Assembly: GCA_038503035.1 (NCBI GenBank)
Contig: JAVSML010024609.1
Coordinates: forward strand, 8,214-72,213
Source of the DNA: Crocodylus rhombifer
Taxonomy: Eukaryota > Chordata > Crocodylia > Crocodylidae
Direction: 5' to 3'
Length of the DNA: 64,000 bases
This document shows positions 34,216-47,477 of the stretch, one piece after another (within the stretch, counting starts at the first letter, position 1; each line of letters opens with the position of its first letter). The notes under the pieces were generated by a model. The model was given only the letters and a program-made list of their open reading frames with translations. It searched no databases and had not been told where the DNA came from. The position numbers were made by a program, and so were the translations under genes.

Positions 34216-34937
34216 TTTGTCAATGTAATTGATCCTAGAGACTATGATGAATGAAAATGTAAATACAAGAAAATAAATATTGCAACTTGAAAAACTATCC
34301 CCCACTGAAAAATCAGCCCCACACAACATGGTATTGTCTGCATTAATAAATGGCATGAGTTGATACTTTACAGTGGTTTGCAAGATTAAATAGAAATGTA
34401 AGATGATAACTATGATCATGTGAGACCCAATGTTTAGATCAACAAGCAACTAAAACTGCATCAAGCATTGTATAAGTCATGGTCAGTCACAAATTGTTCC
34501 CATCCCAATACCAGCTCACAAATCTTGATAAAGATGACTTGCTCACAGAAGAATTTTTCTTCCCTCCATCAAAGGCATGCTTGCCTGCTGACGGCAAATA
34601 AGTATTATTAAATGTTTGCTAATACTGTCCTTTGAACGTCATTGTCTAGACATAGACTGGTTATACAATTTTTCATTTTCTCTTTCATAACCCAGTTGAA
34701 ATTAAAGTGAAAATAATTGAGGAAGAGATCAGTCTTTGAAATGAAACAGACGCTTTCAAGGATACGATGATTAATTTAAAATTACAGCAAATTCTAGTTC
34801 AACAGTGTCAGAAAAAATAAATTAAATGCTATGTATTTTGTAATTTAAGTTTGTGAAAGGGGATGAGGTAGAGATAATTTTAGTTGGAGGAGTATCATCC
34901 ATTGTATAGGTGGAGGGTATGTAGAGTCACTTAGTTG

Positions 34938-35090
34938 GCAGATTCAGTTCTGAAATGTCCAACTTCTTTTCCTAGCTTTGCCATTGCAACTGTACTGATC
35001 TTAGGCAGTCTATTTTCCTTGTTGAGCTCAGTTTCCTGATCAGTATAAAAAAGTAGAGTATTATTTCCTTACCATACAGGTAAGAAGTTT
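34938..35090 (+). repeat. probable MIR-type SINE remnant
   Basis: Contains CTAGCTTTGCCATTGCAACT, TTAGGCAGTCTATTTTCC, GAGCTCAGTTTCCTGATCAG and GTATTATTTCCTTACC in the MIR order (ccactaactt / gggcaagtc / cctcagtttcctcatctg / taatagtacctacc). Diverged. Confidence 0.6.
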
Positions 35091-35171
35091 AATTCATCCA
35101 TGCCTGTAGGTTCAACTCCTACAATAGTAATTAACATCTAAGAGATTTATTTAAAAAGAATAACATTTTCA

Positions 35172-36710
35172 CAGAGATTCATAGAAAATTAGAGTGGGGA
35201 GGGACCTCATGACATCATCTAATTCAACCTCCTGCTTAAAGCAGGACTACCTCTAATAGAACAACCTAGCCAAGGCTTTGTCCTGCCAGGGCTTAAAAAC
35301 CTCCAAGAATAGAGATTCACAACCCTTCTGCGTAACCTGTTCCAGTGCTTTACTACCCTCCTCATGAGAAGGTTTTTTCCTAATATCTAACCTCAACTTC
35401 CCTTGCTGCAACTTAAGACCGCTGTTCCTTGTTCTGTCATCTGCCACCACTGAGACCAGTCCAACTCCAACCTCTTTCAAACACCACTTCAAGTAGTTGA
35501 AAGCTGATATTAAATCCCCACTGTCTTCTCTTCTCCATACTAAATAAATGCAGTTCCTTCAGCCTCTCCTTATAAGTCAGGTGCCCCAGCCCCCTAACCA
35601 TTTTTGTTTCCCTCCACTCGACTCTCTCCTACCTGTCCACATCATTTCTGTAGTGGGGGCCCCAAAACTTTACACAGGACTCCAGATGTGGCCTCACCAG
35701 TGCTGAATAGAATGGAAGAATCACTTCCCTTGATCCACTAGCAACACTCCTACTAGTAGAGCCTAGTATGCTGTTAGCCTTCTTTGCAACAAGAACATAC
35801 TGTTGGCTTATACTGAGCTTATTGTCCACTGTAACCCCCAGGTCCTTTTCTGCAGAGCTGTTGATTAGCCAGTCAGTCCCTATCCTGTCCTGGTGCATGG
35901 GATTGTTCCACCCTAAGTGCAGGACTTCGTACTTGTCCTTATTGAACCTCATGAGATTTCTTTTGGTCCAATCCTCCAACTTGTCTAAGTCTCTTTGAGT
36001 ACTAGCCTTACCTGCCAGTGCATCTACTACTCCCCTCAGCTTGGTGTCATCTGTAAACTTGCTGAGCGTGCACTCCATTTCATCTTACAGATTGTTGATG
36101 AATGTATTGCACAAAACCAGTCCCAGAACTGACCCCTGGGGCACTCTACTTGATACTGGCTGCCAACTAGAGATCAAGCCATTGACTGCTACCCTTTGAG
36201 CCCAATGATGCAGGCAGTTTTCTGTCCACCCTACAGTCCATTCATCCAACCCATATTTCCTTAGCTTGGTTGTAAGATTGTTGTGGGAGATTGTATCAAA
36301 AAAAGTCAAAGTCCACAGAAACAGTCATCTCATCATAAAAGGCAATCAAGTTGGTCAGACATGACTTGGTCTTGATGAATCCATGCTGACCGTTCCTAAT
36401 CACCTTCTTCTCCTCCAAGTGCTTAGAAGTGGATTTCTTGAGGATCTGCTCCATGATTTTTCTGGAGACTATGGTGAGGCTCACCAGTCTGTAGTTCCCA
36501 GAAGCTCCTTCATCCCTTTCTTAAAGATGGGTACTATATTTGCCCTTTTCCAATCATCCAGGACCTCTCTCAAGCACCATCAGTTTTCAGAGATAATGGC
36601 TCTGCAATCACATTGGCCAACTTGCCCAGAACTCAGATGTATCACATCTGGCCCCGTGGACTTGTACATGTCCAGCTAAATAGTCCTTTACCCGTTCTTT
36701 TGCAAATGTT
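35172..36710 (-). mobile_element. 5'-truncated CR1 LINE fragment, decayed
   Basis: The 3' tail is at the low-coordinate end (ATTCATAGAAAATTAGAGTG at 35176-35195 is the reverse complement of a CR1 terminus). Reading leftwards it covers the reverse transcriptase. Broken - strand frames 36296-36484, 36085-36309 and 35629-36078 carry [41 protein letters not shown] and KFTDDTKL, where FADD has become FTDD. ERVQRR-type sequence follows. Several frameshifts and stops show it is dead. It is a different, older subfamily from the 1-4045 copy. Confidence 0.9.
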
Positions 36711-36885
36711 TGCAAGTGACTTAGAAACTTAAGTTCCAGTTTTAGAAGTCAAACTCATTGGGATTTTGGTGCCTTACTTCTGCTGAGGGTCTAAATTGAA
36801 GTACCTAAATGATTTTTGAGAATGGTATCTCAGACCCCTAAGTCACTTAAGTATCTTTGTAAATTTTAGCCAAAGTTTCTTCATC
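36711..36885. repeat. old interspersed repeat adjoining the CR1 fragment
   Basis: Words such as CAAGTGACTTAGAAACTTAA, CATTGGGATTTTGGTGCC and CCCCTAAGTCACTTAAGTAT are typical of an old dispersed repeat in reptile genomes, related to the palindrome at 4448-4533. Borders are approximate. Confidence 0.45.
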
Positions 36886-39800
36886 CTCCATGTACCAAAG
36901 CCCATGGTAGCCATTCAAATGCATTTACAATTCTCATATAGTATTATAGAAAATAACAAGGTATTTTAAAAATGTTACTACTTAATAATTGCTGTGCACA
37001 AAGTATTTTATCAAAAACAAAACATCTGTGAAGTCATGTTACATAAAGTAGAGGAGACAGGAAATCTAGTAAAATGTTCTACTTGTTCCAGTCAGTAAGT
37101 CACGTTAACTTTTTCAGGGGAAAGTGTAAAAAAATATTTTAGGTAGCTTACTCATTAGTTATACAAACATCAGTATAACCAGCAATGCCATGTGAGTTAT
37201 AATCTCAGGGCTTTCAGTTCCAGAAACAGATATCTGCCACGTGAGGTTTGAATAGGGAATTGTTGGTTGTGGCAGAGGCCTTACTAAATCTCTGTAATGT
37301 TAAGCATTGTTAAAGTTAGAATAAACTTAGCAGTTACACATTAAGAGTTAACATTATTTCTTGCCTGCACAGCTCTGACTTGGCACTAGAGGGCTAGCAA
37401 CCAGGGGCATGGCTAAGCACCGAGACACTTGGGCTGTATCCCTGCCCTGAGGGAACGAGCTGGGAGCAATGCAGCCTAGGATGATGGAGAACTGCAAATC
37501 GCTTATTTTATCTCCATAGAGCAGATTGAAGTAACCCTAACATGAGCTAGGTAGCACACCCAGAGTGGCATAACTTTGAGACACTTAGAGGGTACTTAGC
37601 ACAAGTTATCTGTCTTTAATGTGCAGATGTGCACATGTTTTAAGTGTCTTAGTATGGTCTAAGTGTAGTGTTTAACTGCACCCTCAGGAGTCATCTACTA
37701 GGATGATATTAATTATAAACAATACAATGATTCAAAATTATATGCGGAAATGACAGACATTAACCTTAGCCATCACTCTGCTCCCCAGTCTCGGTTAGAT
37801 GGTGGTTGTTATGTAGAGTCTGAAGGTCATGTGGCATCATTTACATTTCTAAGTATCTAACATAGATACTTCCCATGGAAACTTACTTAAATCATTTAAT
37901 TTGTGTTTTAAGCATTAAGGAACGCTGATTGCCTAACTGTCAGCAGGTACACTTTTCTGAACCTTCTGTACAAGTAACATATGTTCCAAATAGTTAAGCT
38001 TAAGCTAAAGCCAATATTTATTAGCTTATATATTATTATGGTGAATTCACTCCAGCCAATAAAAGGCTACACACATATACTCATTTGGGGAGATGAAACA
38101 TTCCATTTGCTAATAGGTTATATATATGGAAGGAGAATCCAATATATTTTAGTTAATTCATGACACTACCACAAAGTCTTGCACATATCACTTGTATAAA
38201 TGCCAGGAATGAGCAAACCTCATATGAATTTAAGAATTGCCAACTCGGTGTGCTGTGTCTGGAAGCTGTGGAATGCTCACCAAACTCCTTTTGCTATTGT
38301 GAAATTCCCCCCTCACCATAATTTAACTCCATATTTTTTTGAGAGTCAATGACAAATGTTGTATCTGGCTCAAAATAAGTTTGTCCTTTGCTAAACATCA
38401 GAAAGAATATATTCCCTGAAAGAAAAACTGGCAAGAAATGGTGACCTATATAAAGGACAGATCCTTTATGTATGTTTTATTATATTTTTTCTCTCCTTCT
38501 CCTTTGTTCCGTTCCTCTGCACATTCTGTTTAAAGATACAGTGCTGTATCCATAACGTAGCCACACAGTTGCAATGTAAAAACACATTTACTTTTTATGC
38601 TAAAAGTCAAATAAGTAAGGAAATGGAAACTGCAGTACAATGGATACTTAGCTAATATGAACTTCTGAAAGAATTGGTGATGATATAAATGCAACAAAAG
38701 TTTTCTCTGTATTTCCTCAGATTATTCCCTTATGCCCATGCCAGGCAACTTGCCTCAGTAGGCACTGATTGATATCATGGTGAGCTTATAGGATAGATGG
38801 ACAAGTTATATCTCTTCTAGGAAGACTCTACTGGTGCCTCTCGTACTATTAGAATCCTAGAATACTACACCAGCTAAGTGCTTCTTATACCAGCACAGCT
38901 CCTTTGGAAAAGTTGGATTTTGTATCAATGTGATAAAAACACTCCCTCTCTACCACACAGAATGAAGCAAGTTATACTAGAAAGAATGCAAATGTACTGT
39001 ACGTGCACTAAGATGCATTGCATAGTTTTGTCATCAAGGGTCTGCTTCTTGATATCCTGCCTATCCAGGTTATGCCGGAAGTCTTAATTGTCTGGCTACA
39101 GAAGTCTAGATTGTCTGGCTACACCTACAGACAGAAAAGGAGCTGTGCACTGGTTTCATAGAGAGACACTTGTTTGGGGTGACACCTTAGCCTTGCTGAA
39201 GTCAGTAGGAAAATGTTCTCCCAGCTGGGGAAAGATTTCATCTTAACAATTCAAATAATCCTGACCATGAAGGCAGCACCTATTAGTACATCAAACTTAA
39301 ATATACCATCATCTCATCATGACTTGTGTCAAGCTAACATGCTTTCATGATTATACTGTGTGCATGTTCAGCTGAGCCAAACTGCTTCTCTTCTCCGAGG
39401 GGCATTTGCTCATTTATCCATGAATGAACTCCCCAGTTACACAAACATAGACAGCCAGACCCAGATTAAGAAAAATCATTTGAAATCACATTGCCAGTTT
39501 AACTCCCTGCTGGGCCTTGAATTACTGGCTTCAGGAGCTAAGATTAGATGTTCTAAAACAGCACCTTACTTGGCCAAGTTGTCGTCATACATAATGGTTA
39601 GTTTTAAAATTGCTAACCATCAAACACTCCTGGTTCCTTAATTGTGGTATGTATATACATCCTCAGACAAGCAATTTCCCTTGTACTTGAAACTCATCTC
39701 ATACAGTGTGCCTCACAGAGTTCCTTTAATGGCTTTTCACTGTCATTGCATTTAATAAAAGCTTTATTAAACTAAGAGGCTTAACATAGATACTACAAAG

Positions 39801-42011
39801 AAATGTACAATTCAGTAAGTTTCCAACTCTCTTATTATCTCGCTAATACAAAAATGCTGTTCCAGCATAGGGTCAAGTGCTTGAAATCCTAGTCAGTGAG
39901 ATGAGAGATTTCAGGTTGATGTGGTCTGTGATGGCTCAAGTACAATTTATCGTGTAGATTAAGCATACTGTGAAACGGTTATATTATTTTCAGATTTCGG
40001 ACTCTGTGAAATGAACTGGAAATACACTGTGTATTTCCAGCCTCACTCAGGAAAGCTATGTGAAACACTGCACTTCTACTTCCTCCCTGCTAACATCTAC
40101 CAAAAAGGCCATCAAATACTTGGTTTCTCCTGCCTGGTCATGGCATCCATCATTCCATTGTATAACTTGTAAAGAAGAAACACCATTTTATATATTCTCT
40201 TTCTTTGTACCCATGGATACTTTAAATGGTAAATAGTAAAGGGACCAGTCCAACATCAAGAAACTACAGATAGGATTGCCTAATAACTGCCCAGTCACTT
40301 TGCAGGTTATCTCTAACATCACAACTTTAAAGCGTTGGAGAATGGCAAAGGACAGGAAATTTTTATTCAGGCAAGGACATCAGCTTTATATCAGTTTTGT
40401 AAATGGCATTGAGAAGTGAAGCAGTAAGCTTTTTATGCTATCTTCTGTCTTTGTCCAGTTTCTTGTTCAACCTGCTGTTTAAGTTTTTGCAAAATAGTTC
40501 CCAAAAAAGGGTGGTGTACATGAATAGGTAGGAAAACGGGTGTTGCATGAATAGATAGGATTAGAAAGAAAGAGATTGAGGAATTGGTCTCAATTATCAA
40601 AACTCTTTTTTAAATCTCCACTTTCAAATGGTTGTTTTCTAGTTGCGCTATTAACACATGTAGTGTGAATACCAAAACGTCTTTAAAAACTCCTTTTGTA
40701 TGGGGTTGGCAGGGTATACTTGATTATAATTTTCAAGGGAAATTCTTATACTTATTCTTGTCTCTGAGATTAATTGAGAGGATATGCTATTCCTAATAAA
40801 TAATAATTTAAAATCACAGTCTTCTACATGCTTAAAATATCTGTTTCCACTAAGCCAAGTAGCACTGAGGAATTATGGAGTGGTCAATGCTACTTGGTTT
40901 GGGCGAATACTATGTAGTATGTATCTTGTTGTAGTTTGGCTAATGTCACTGGCCTCGGTAATGCTCTTGCCCTTTTGGCCTGTGCAATAGGCAGATTCAT
41001 TCAGGTAATGACCGACTTCAACAGCTTATGTCCATTAGGATCTGTAATTTATTGTGCGAGTCAGGCATTTCTTTGGTTCAGGCCCTTTTATAGTGAAAGA
41101 ATATACACAGAGTCCTGTTTCCCTGAACACAGCAGCAACAAATATAAAGAGCAGAAAAAGTTTTCTGGGTCAAAATCTCCAAACCTGCCTAAACAGCCAG
41201 TTTCGTCCATCAGGGAGCTCTTTCCCTCTTCCCAGGTTTCAGGAGATTGTTCTGGACAGTAGCTTCCTTGTCACCACCTCTTTCTGTCTCTCTGTCCATA
41301 AAGGGGCTTATTCACTCTAATTTTGTCATGAAAGAAGAATGGATAGCCTGTCTATCAACTTTAATGAAGTTGGGAGTTGTCTGTAGATCACATACTGATG
41401 ACAGCCATTAACACCATCCATAGGTTTAGTAAATACAGTATTTGTACCCTTTTCTTCTGCCAGCAATAGTAAAGATTCCTGTAAGACTACAGTGTTTCAG
41501 GAACACTAAGGTGGGCTTCACCATTGGGTGAATCCCAGCTTCCATGTAGAGGCTTATGGACTGCTCTAGGGCTTTAGGGAATGAAATTGGTAAGCAGAAT
41601 TTGAAATTCGCACTCAAACTGATCTCAGCCATAGGCAGGTCTCTGAGTCCCGTATATTTTAAGCACAATCAACTGAACTGCACCAAGGAACAGAAGTATA
41701 GTATACAGAAACATGGTCGCTGTCAACTTTTAAAAATCATAGTAAGGGCCTTGTGCTGGATGCACAGTCAGGCTGGCAAAAAACATCTCCTGAGAGTCCC
41801 AGTCATGCCAAGTACAAGCCCATCTGTCTTCCTATCAGATTCTAGCCAAAATGAATTTTCTGAGATTAAGGTTGATAGAAGGGTAAAATTGTCTGGCTGT
41901 CATATTGAAAAAGGGCCCAGGCCAGTGATAACAAATAGAATCTATTGTGTGGACGTGAGATGAAGTTTATGATGACAATTGGGGTTAATTATCTCTTGAT
42001 TTAAATTGTAG

Positions 42012-42083
42012 CTGAAGAAGAAGACACTGGAAGTGACTGTCTGGGATTATGATAGATTTTCCTCCAATGACTTTCTTGGTGAA
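42012..42083 (+). CDS. PCLO: PCLO exon: second calcium loop of C2A
   Basis: Encodes LKKKTLEVTVWDYDRFSSND plus FLGE, 24 codons in 72 nt with whole codons at both ends. WDYDRFSSND supplies the second set of acidic residues of the C2 calcium site. Acceptor TTTAAATTGTAG (weak pyrimidine tract just before it) and donor GTGAGT at 42084. Skipping would keep frame but remove a core strand and a calcium loop. Confidence 0.96.
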
Positions 42084-44819
42084 GTGAGTATCTAATTTCC
42101 TCTCTTAGCCTGGCTTGGGAGACAGCTGATTAAATGCATGTTGGTATTCAAAGCTTGTTTTGTTTTGCTGTTCGATGGGGAAATAGAGAAATCATCTCAT
42201 CTTAAGTATCACCTCTGGGCCAGCTTCATAAAAAAACCTGAAAGATTTCCTTCATTCAGGCTCAAGGGACACCTGATTTTTTCAGGTCCTGATATATTGC
42301 AGCTAATTTTTTGGCTCTTAGCTTTAAGGCACTGTGATGAAAATTAATGAAGTTTTAGTTCATGAAACTAAGGTAGTTGTAGTCTCAACAATAGTTTTGT
42401 TAGGGGTTTCTTTTTTTCAACCAGTGAGATGATGGAAAGGAGTGTGGACCACAGTGTCAAAATACCACTTAAAATTGTTATTACCAGAGAGGATTACAGT
42501 TAAAAACAAAAACCTAGAAAAATCAATTACCAAAATTACTATTCATATGCAAATAATTGGACCACAATCTGCTTAACTTGCATTTTAGGGTTAGTTTACA
42601 GCAGGTATGCCAAGAAATTATTCATTTAATTTTTGGATTTGCTTTATTGTAAACATAGTCCTAGGCAATCTATGTCACTGCTTGCATAATTATTTAAACA
42701 AATATATGGATGAATATAGAAAGCAGCTATAGGATTACTTACAGCCTTACTTACTGCACTGTGTTGTTGCTGAGTTCAGCATATGTATCTTGCCCCAGAA
42801 CACATGACTTGAGAGAATATTTAGAGAGTAATAATAATCCTTATTATTTATGGTTTTCAGATAAATTTGGTGCTCTGGCTGATGCTTCTCCAATATGATT
42901 AAAAGCTTTGACTTGAAATATGAGTATTTAATTTATTTATTTTTAATTCATTGACATGTAAATATGTAAGCAGTTCCTAGGATTGCCAGCATGCACATGC
43001 AGGTAAGTATATTTAAGGTGTAGCATTTAGCTTAAAGAAGGCCTACACTATCAGTCAATCTGTAATTTAGGTCATTTGTCGTTGCCTGATATCTTTAAGG
43101 GCAAGTGAAGAAACTGCTCAAAGGACTTCAAAGAGACCAAGTCAAGGCATATGGAAACTAAAGGAAAGCATGTTTTTCTGTTCTGCAGGAGGGCATCTGA
43201 CTGTAATCTAGAAACTAAGGTATTACCCTGGGAAAGGTTCAGATCCATGCTGCCTGGACTGTTTATGGATTTTATTATTAGGTAGTCATTGGGTTCAAAA
43301 AGCAAACACACAAAAAATAAGCATTGAAGCAAGGACTGGAACCTAAAGGTGATAACTAACCACTGGGCTACAATTATGATGCCTTTGCTTGTTCTTCTTC
43401 TGACCCCGTGCAACTTTTGTTCTTTCCCAGAACATTGGCCCAGTTTCAGCAGGGAGGATGGAGGGTGCCATGAAGTCAGGTTCTGTCAGTCCCAAGTTAA
43501 GCCTTGATAGGCCAACATGGTGACCTTGATGTATAGCTCAGTGCTCTTTTTTTTCTCTGTGTGGGAACAGTTTTTCATGAATCTTTCTAGGAATAAGAGG
43601 CCTTCCTCCAAAAAAGGCCTTTGTAGACATCCGAGGCTTTTGCTCCTAGACTACGTGGCCCAAACTTCTATCCTAACCACAGCCCCTTTTCTGTTCCCAA
43701 ATAACTATGGCTTTTATCATTTGCATAATGCTCTACAGCTATGTTGTGCATCCAACCTAGGAAATCTGTAAGATGGGTATCTCTTGCTCATAAATGATTT
43801 GCAAGCTTATTACAATCTACTCTTTGCACCCCTGGCTCTCCCTTTTTAATGCCCTTTATGACCTCAGTGGATTCTAGGGATAGGAAAAGCATGGCAAACT
43901 GCCTATATTTCCTCTTCTCTACAAGAAGACATAGTAAGAATTTCTGTGTTGTGGGGTTCCCCTTCCTTGTTGCTGGCAGTGTTCCCTCAGGTCCTGTCAG
44001 ATTTGGCATACTGAGAACTACCTGGCAGCTGAGGCCCATTGCTGTCCTGTTTTTGAATGGTGAAGTTACAGGCTGTCTGCCAAACTTTGTTACATCTGGG
44101 TTCTCTTTTGCTGCCTGGCTTCCACTCCCTTTCAGTGCCCTCGATTCCTTGCCACTGCAGGCCTCTGACTTTACTGCATCTCAGGTAAGTAGCAAAGGGC
44201 TTTACTTAGCCACAAGCTGATTCCTAAATGGACTTTCCTTTCCTGCACTATTTTTTTCTAAAAGTTTCCAACATTTTTGCCACAAATGCAAGTGGGCCAG
44301 AGCAGAAGGCTGGGTAGTCAGAGGAACATGGCCACATCATTTCTCTGCCAAGAGCCCCTCTCACTGTTACTGTCCCTAGGAATCACTTTCCTCTCTCTGT
44401 TGGTTTTGAATTCTACAAGACAGAAGCAGTTCTGTTCCTAAGCAATGAAAAAGACGTGTTCTCTCACTTCTGTGAGATATCTTCAACTCCCTGTCTTCCA
44501 TTTTTAACCAAGTTAAAATATTACATATGTAAATATTTGAAAATATTTATCAGGAACCTTTCAGATTCATTTTACATCAGACAGTGCTGTTTAACAACCA
44601 ATATGCAACCGTTTGCCATTGTACGTTTACTTGAAAGAAGGAATAAAATAACAGGAAAAAAATGGTGCCTGATTCTTGACTTATCCTTTCAAGTTTTAAA
44701 TATGTGCAACTATTAATTTCAGTGGAGTTACTTCTGGTATACATTAGTGTTAGTGAATCAGATTGTCATCTTATATCACTGTATATTTTAAATCAGATAT
44801 ACCATATGTCATTGTGCAG
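42084..44819 (+). other. PCLO: PCLO intron
   Basis: A 2736-nt intron. A fragment near 44712-44763 (TTTCAGTGGAGTTACTTCTG, GTATACATTAGTGTTAGTGA) resembles an old interspersed repeat. Nothing else was recognised. Confidence 0.7.
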
Positions 44820-45000
44820 GTATTGATTGAGCTATCCAGCACATCTCAGCTTGACAACACCCCCCGGTGGTACCTTCTGAAGGAACAGACCGAAAGCATC
44901 GATCATGGGAAATCCCATTCTGGACAGAGTAGCCAGCAATCACCAAAGCCATCGGTCATCAAAAGTAGAAGCCATGGAATCTTCCCAGATCCATCCAAGG
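44820..45000 (+). CDS. PCLO: PCLO exon: end of C2A and Ser/Gln-rich segment
   Basis: Encodes [20 protein letters not shown]... then ...HGIFPDPSK(D). The first part (VLIELSST...PRWYLLKEQ) is the last C2 strand with the usual W-x-L end. After it the protein becomes Ser/Gln/His-rich and probably disordered. The 181-nt exon has acceptor ATGTCATTGTGCAG and donor GTAGGA at 45001, and leaves one G that joins AC to make Asp. Reading through the donor gives a stop after a few residues. Confidence 0.95.
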
Positions 45001-47265
45001 GTAGGAATGATTTTACATAAGAGAGATGGAAAATATCCTGGGAAGGCAACAGAAAGTGTCAACAGAGGAGAATATTTTTGTGATTTTCAAGTTTCTGTGA
45101 AAAACAGTGACTGACATACACTTTCTATATACATTTCTTAAAAGTGAAGTTCAGTAGCGCTACTTAGTGATTTCATCTGTTTATGCCTAAACTGGTTTGA
45201 CCTTTGGGTACCATGCAGTTTACTGAGTGTTGTGTCATCCAGATGAGATCTTAAAAATGACATCCCACATGTTTTGCATAGCTGTTAATAATTCCATAGC
45301 ACTTTTCGTTTGCCTAATATGCTCGAATAAATGTCAATACGGACATATACCATTTCAGATTTTTATCTTCATTTCATACTTGATGATGTGCTGTCTTTGA
45401 GCTTTTATGCTAATCTTTAACCATTTGTCCTCTGATAGGGTCAGAATAACCTTTTGAATTTATAAGGGTAGCAGGCTTGAGTTTATCCCACTTACACTAT
45501 CAGTCAGAGGAAGCCCCACCAAAACTAGGGGAGCTGGTGAAGTTTAATAGAATTACACTTGTGCAAATGAGAGGACACTCAAGTTCAGCATTTCCTAAGT
45601 TGCCCGACAACTTAACTGGCAAACATAGGCAGTGCACAAACATGGATTTGTAGTGGAGGAAAATCTGGGAAAGGCAGCAGTACTGCTGATGTTTCGTCTA
45701 CAGTCATCACTTCGCCCCTGCTCCTGGTGCCTTGCTGAACCTGGGAGGATCCCAGTTTAGGGAAAATGTACGCTGGTCCAGTCTCCACGTTTCAGCCTCT
45801 GGCTTTTTAATTGTTGCCCCAGTGCCCAGTGGGGCAGCAGGGAGGCAATGGGAACCAGCGAGAAGCAGCAAGGTCTCCTGCCTCTTCCTGAAACCAGGGA
45901 CCAACCCGTTTGGGGAAGAGGCAGGCCCCCTGCCTGCTTTTTACACCAGAGATCCTGGAGACAGGAAAGCCCCTCTTCTCTTCTCTTCTCTTCTCCTCTC
46001 ACACTGATAATCCCAGTGTGTGAGGAGCCAAAAGGGAAGAACTAGTGGCTGCTCCTTCCCTCCCTTCCTGGTCTATTGGAGAAGCTGCAGCAACTGCTGC
46101 CAATGCTTTTTGCAGACTTCAGGGTCTCAGGAAGGCACTGAAGCCTTTCTCCCCAGGTCCACTTTTCCTGGTCTCTAGGAGGTGTTATGATGGAGAAAAT
46201 TGGCAGATATTCATTCTCCTAAGAGGAACACTCCTGAAAGGGACTTCTAACTGGCTGGAGTCAAGTTATTTTTCTCAAAATGGCCATTTTTGATCCAGGA
46301 GAATGTACACCTGTAGTTTCTACCTTGTAGAAACTGAATGTCTGAACACATGTGCATGTACAGCATATTCAGTGCACGAAATGACCATGGGAAGAAGCAG
46401 TACCGATAGAAACCAGATGACAATAGCAAATGACAGGACGGTCTTCTGGTGAAAAAAGCCTTCAGTGCACTGCTTAATTACAAGGCTAGTAATGTCTTCT
46501 GACTAAATCAGAGGAAGTTAGGGATCTAACTTAAAGTGGCTTGGAGTACAGTGGGGTCAGCAGAACTGGATACCTTCCTTCCCTCCAAATCTGCTTGACA
46601 TAGGTGTGGCACAAGTGAATGGGAAAGGAGTGGCAGAGCAAGCTCAGGAACGTGTCTGTTGGGGCACATAACCAAACATAAGTATACCAAGAATGTCCTC
46701 TTATGGGGTAAGGTGGTAGAAGGGCAGGAAGTGGGATAGCCCTTGATTTTGCCCATTAGTTAACACCTGAGCAACGTTGGACCAGCATGAAATATGTCAT
46801 ATTAATTACTAGAGAGCAGTGCTTACCTGTTCTAATCTAAAGTTAAGCAAAAAGTAGAGCAGGGTAGCTCCTTCGAGACAAACTGGTTCACTGAGACATA
46901 ACCTTTTGTAGGCAACAGCCTACTTTATCAGATATGATTATGCCTCTCTGAGCCAGTTAGTCTTAAAGATGCCAGCTCACTCTGCCTTCTGCCTGACTTC
47001 AGACTAACATGACTAACTACCTCTACTCATGGATGGCACCCCACTCAGCTGAATGAAATGGATTTAAATTAACTAGTCATATAGAATCACACAGCCACAG
47101 GAAAGAGGGAGGGAACCATGTATCAGAAAGGAGTATCTCAGATACAGAGACTTAGGACTGGGACTACACATCATGCATTGTTTAGGACTTCGCCTACAGA
47201 TACTATATATCTTCAAGAGAGTTTTTTAATAATCATAATGCTTATACTTATCCTTTTTCTTCCAG
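45001..47265 (+). other. PCLO: PCLO intron
   Basis: A 2265-nt intron with a short TCTTC pentanucleotide run (45969-45999). The stretch 46860-47060 carries sequence such as GAGCCAGTTAGTCTTAAAGATGCC in pieces, which resembles a dispersed reptile repeat. No exon was seen. Confidence 0.7.
45969..45999 (+). repeat. TCTTC pentanucleotide microsatellite
   Basis: About five copies of TCTTC (CTTCTCTTCTCTTCTCTTCT core) within intronic sequence. Confidence 0.85.
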
Positions 47266-47460
47266 ACATGCAGGTGCCCACCATTGAAAAATCCCACAGT
47301 AGTCCAGGGAGCTCCAAATCTTCCTCTGAAGGACATCTACGCTCTCATGGACCATCCCGCAGCCAAAGCAAAACCAGCGTCACTCAAACTCACCTTGAAG
47401 ACGCTGGGGCAGCAATCGCCGCTGCTGAAGCAGCTGTGCAACAGCTTCGCCTCCAACCAA
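47266..47460 (+). CDS. PCLO: PCLO exon: Ser-rich region and Ala/Gln helix after C2A (long form)
   Basis: Encodes (D)[20 protein letters not shown]... to ...[13 protein letters not shown]. The N-terminal part is Ser/His-rich and the end ([22 protein letters not shown]) is Ala-rich and probably helical. Acceptor TTTTTCTTCCAG at 47254-47265. The donor GTAAAAG at 47461 is weak-to-moderate. In the long form the last base A joins the next exon, outside the window, to make Thr, leading towards C2B. When the donor is not used, translation continues to the stop at 47475-47477. Confidence 0.94.
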
Positions 47461-47477
47461 GTAAAAGACGCAAATAA
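47266..47477 (+). CDS. PCLO: PCLO alternative terminal exon (short C2A-only form)
   Basis: If the donor at 47461 is not used, the frame runs on for five codons, QPSKRRK then TAA at 47475-47477. This gives a Piccolo that ends after C2A without C2B. C2A-only and C2A+C2B forms of Piccolo are known; the exact short ending here is read directly from sequence. A 3' UTR of about 0.95 kb with a plausible poly(A) signal follows, which supports real use. Which form is made where cannot be told from DNA. Confidence 0.85.

Larger units (their letters stand above)
32013..42011 (+). other. PCLO: PCLO intron, 10.0 kb
   Basis: Contains a pyrimidine tract (34137-34215), a probable MIR remnant (34938-35090), a 1.5-kb CR1 fragment on the - strand (35172-36710) and an adjoining old repeat (36711-36885). 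The rest shows no recognised feature. Confidence 0.7.

Noticed and set aside
33844..34449. 201-residue Lys/Arg-rich frame on the - strand
   Set aside because: Its basic part is just the translation of the polypyrimidine tract at 34137-34215.
44075..44184. Open stretch ending at GTAAGT, possible alternative PCLO exon
   Set aside because: No match to Piccolo, no clear acceptor, and the flanking exons already join in frame.
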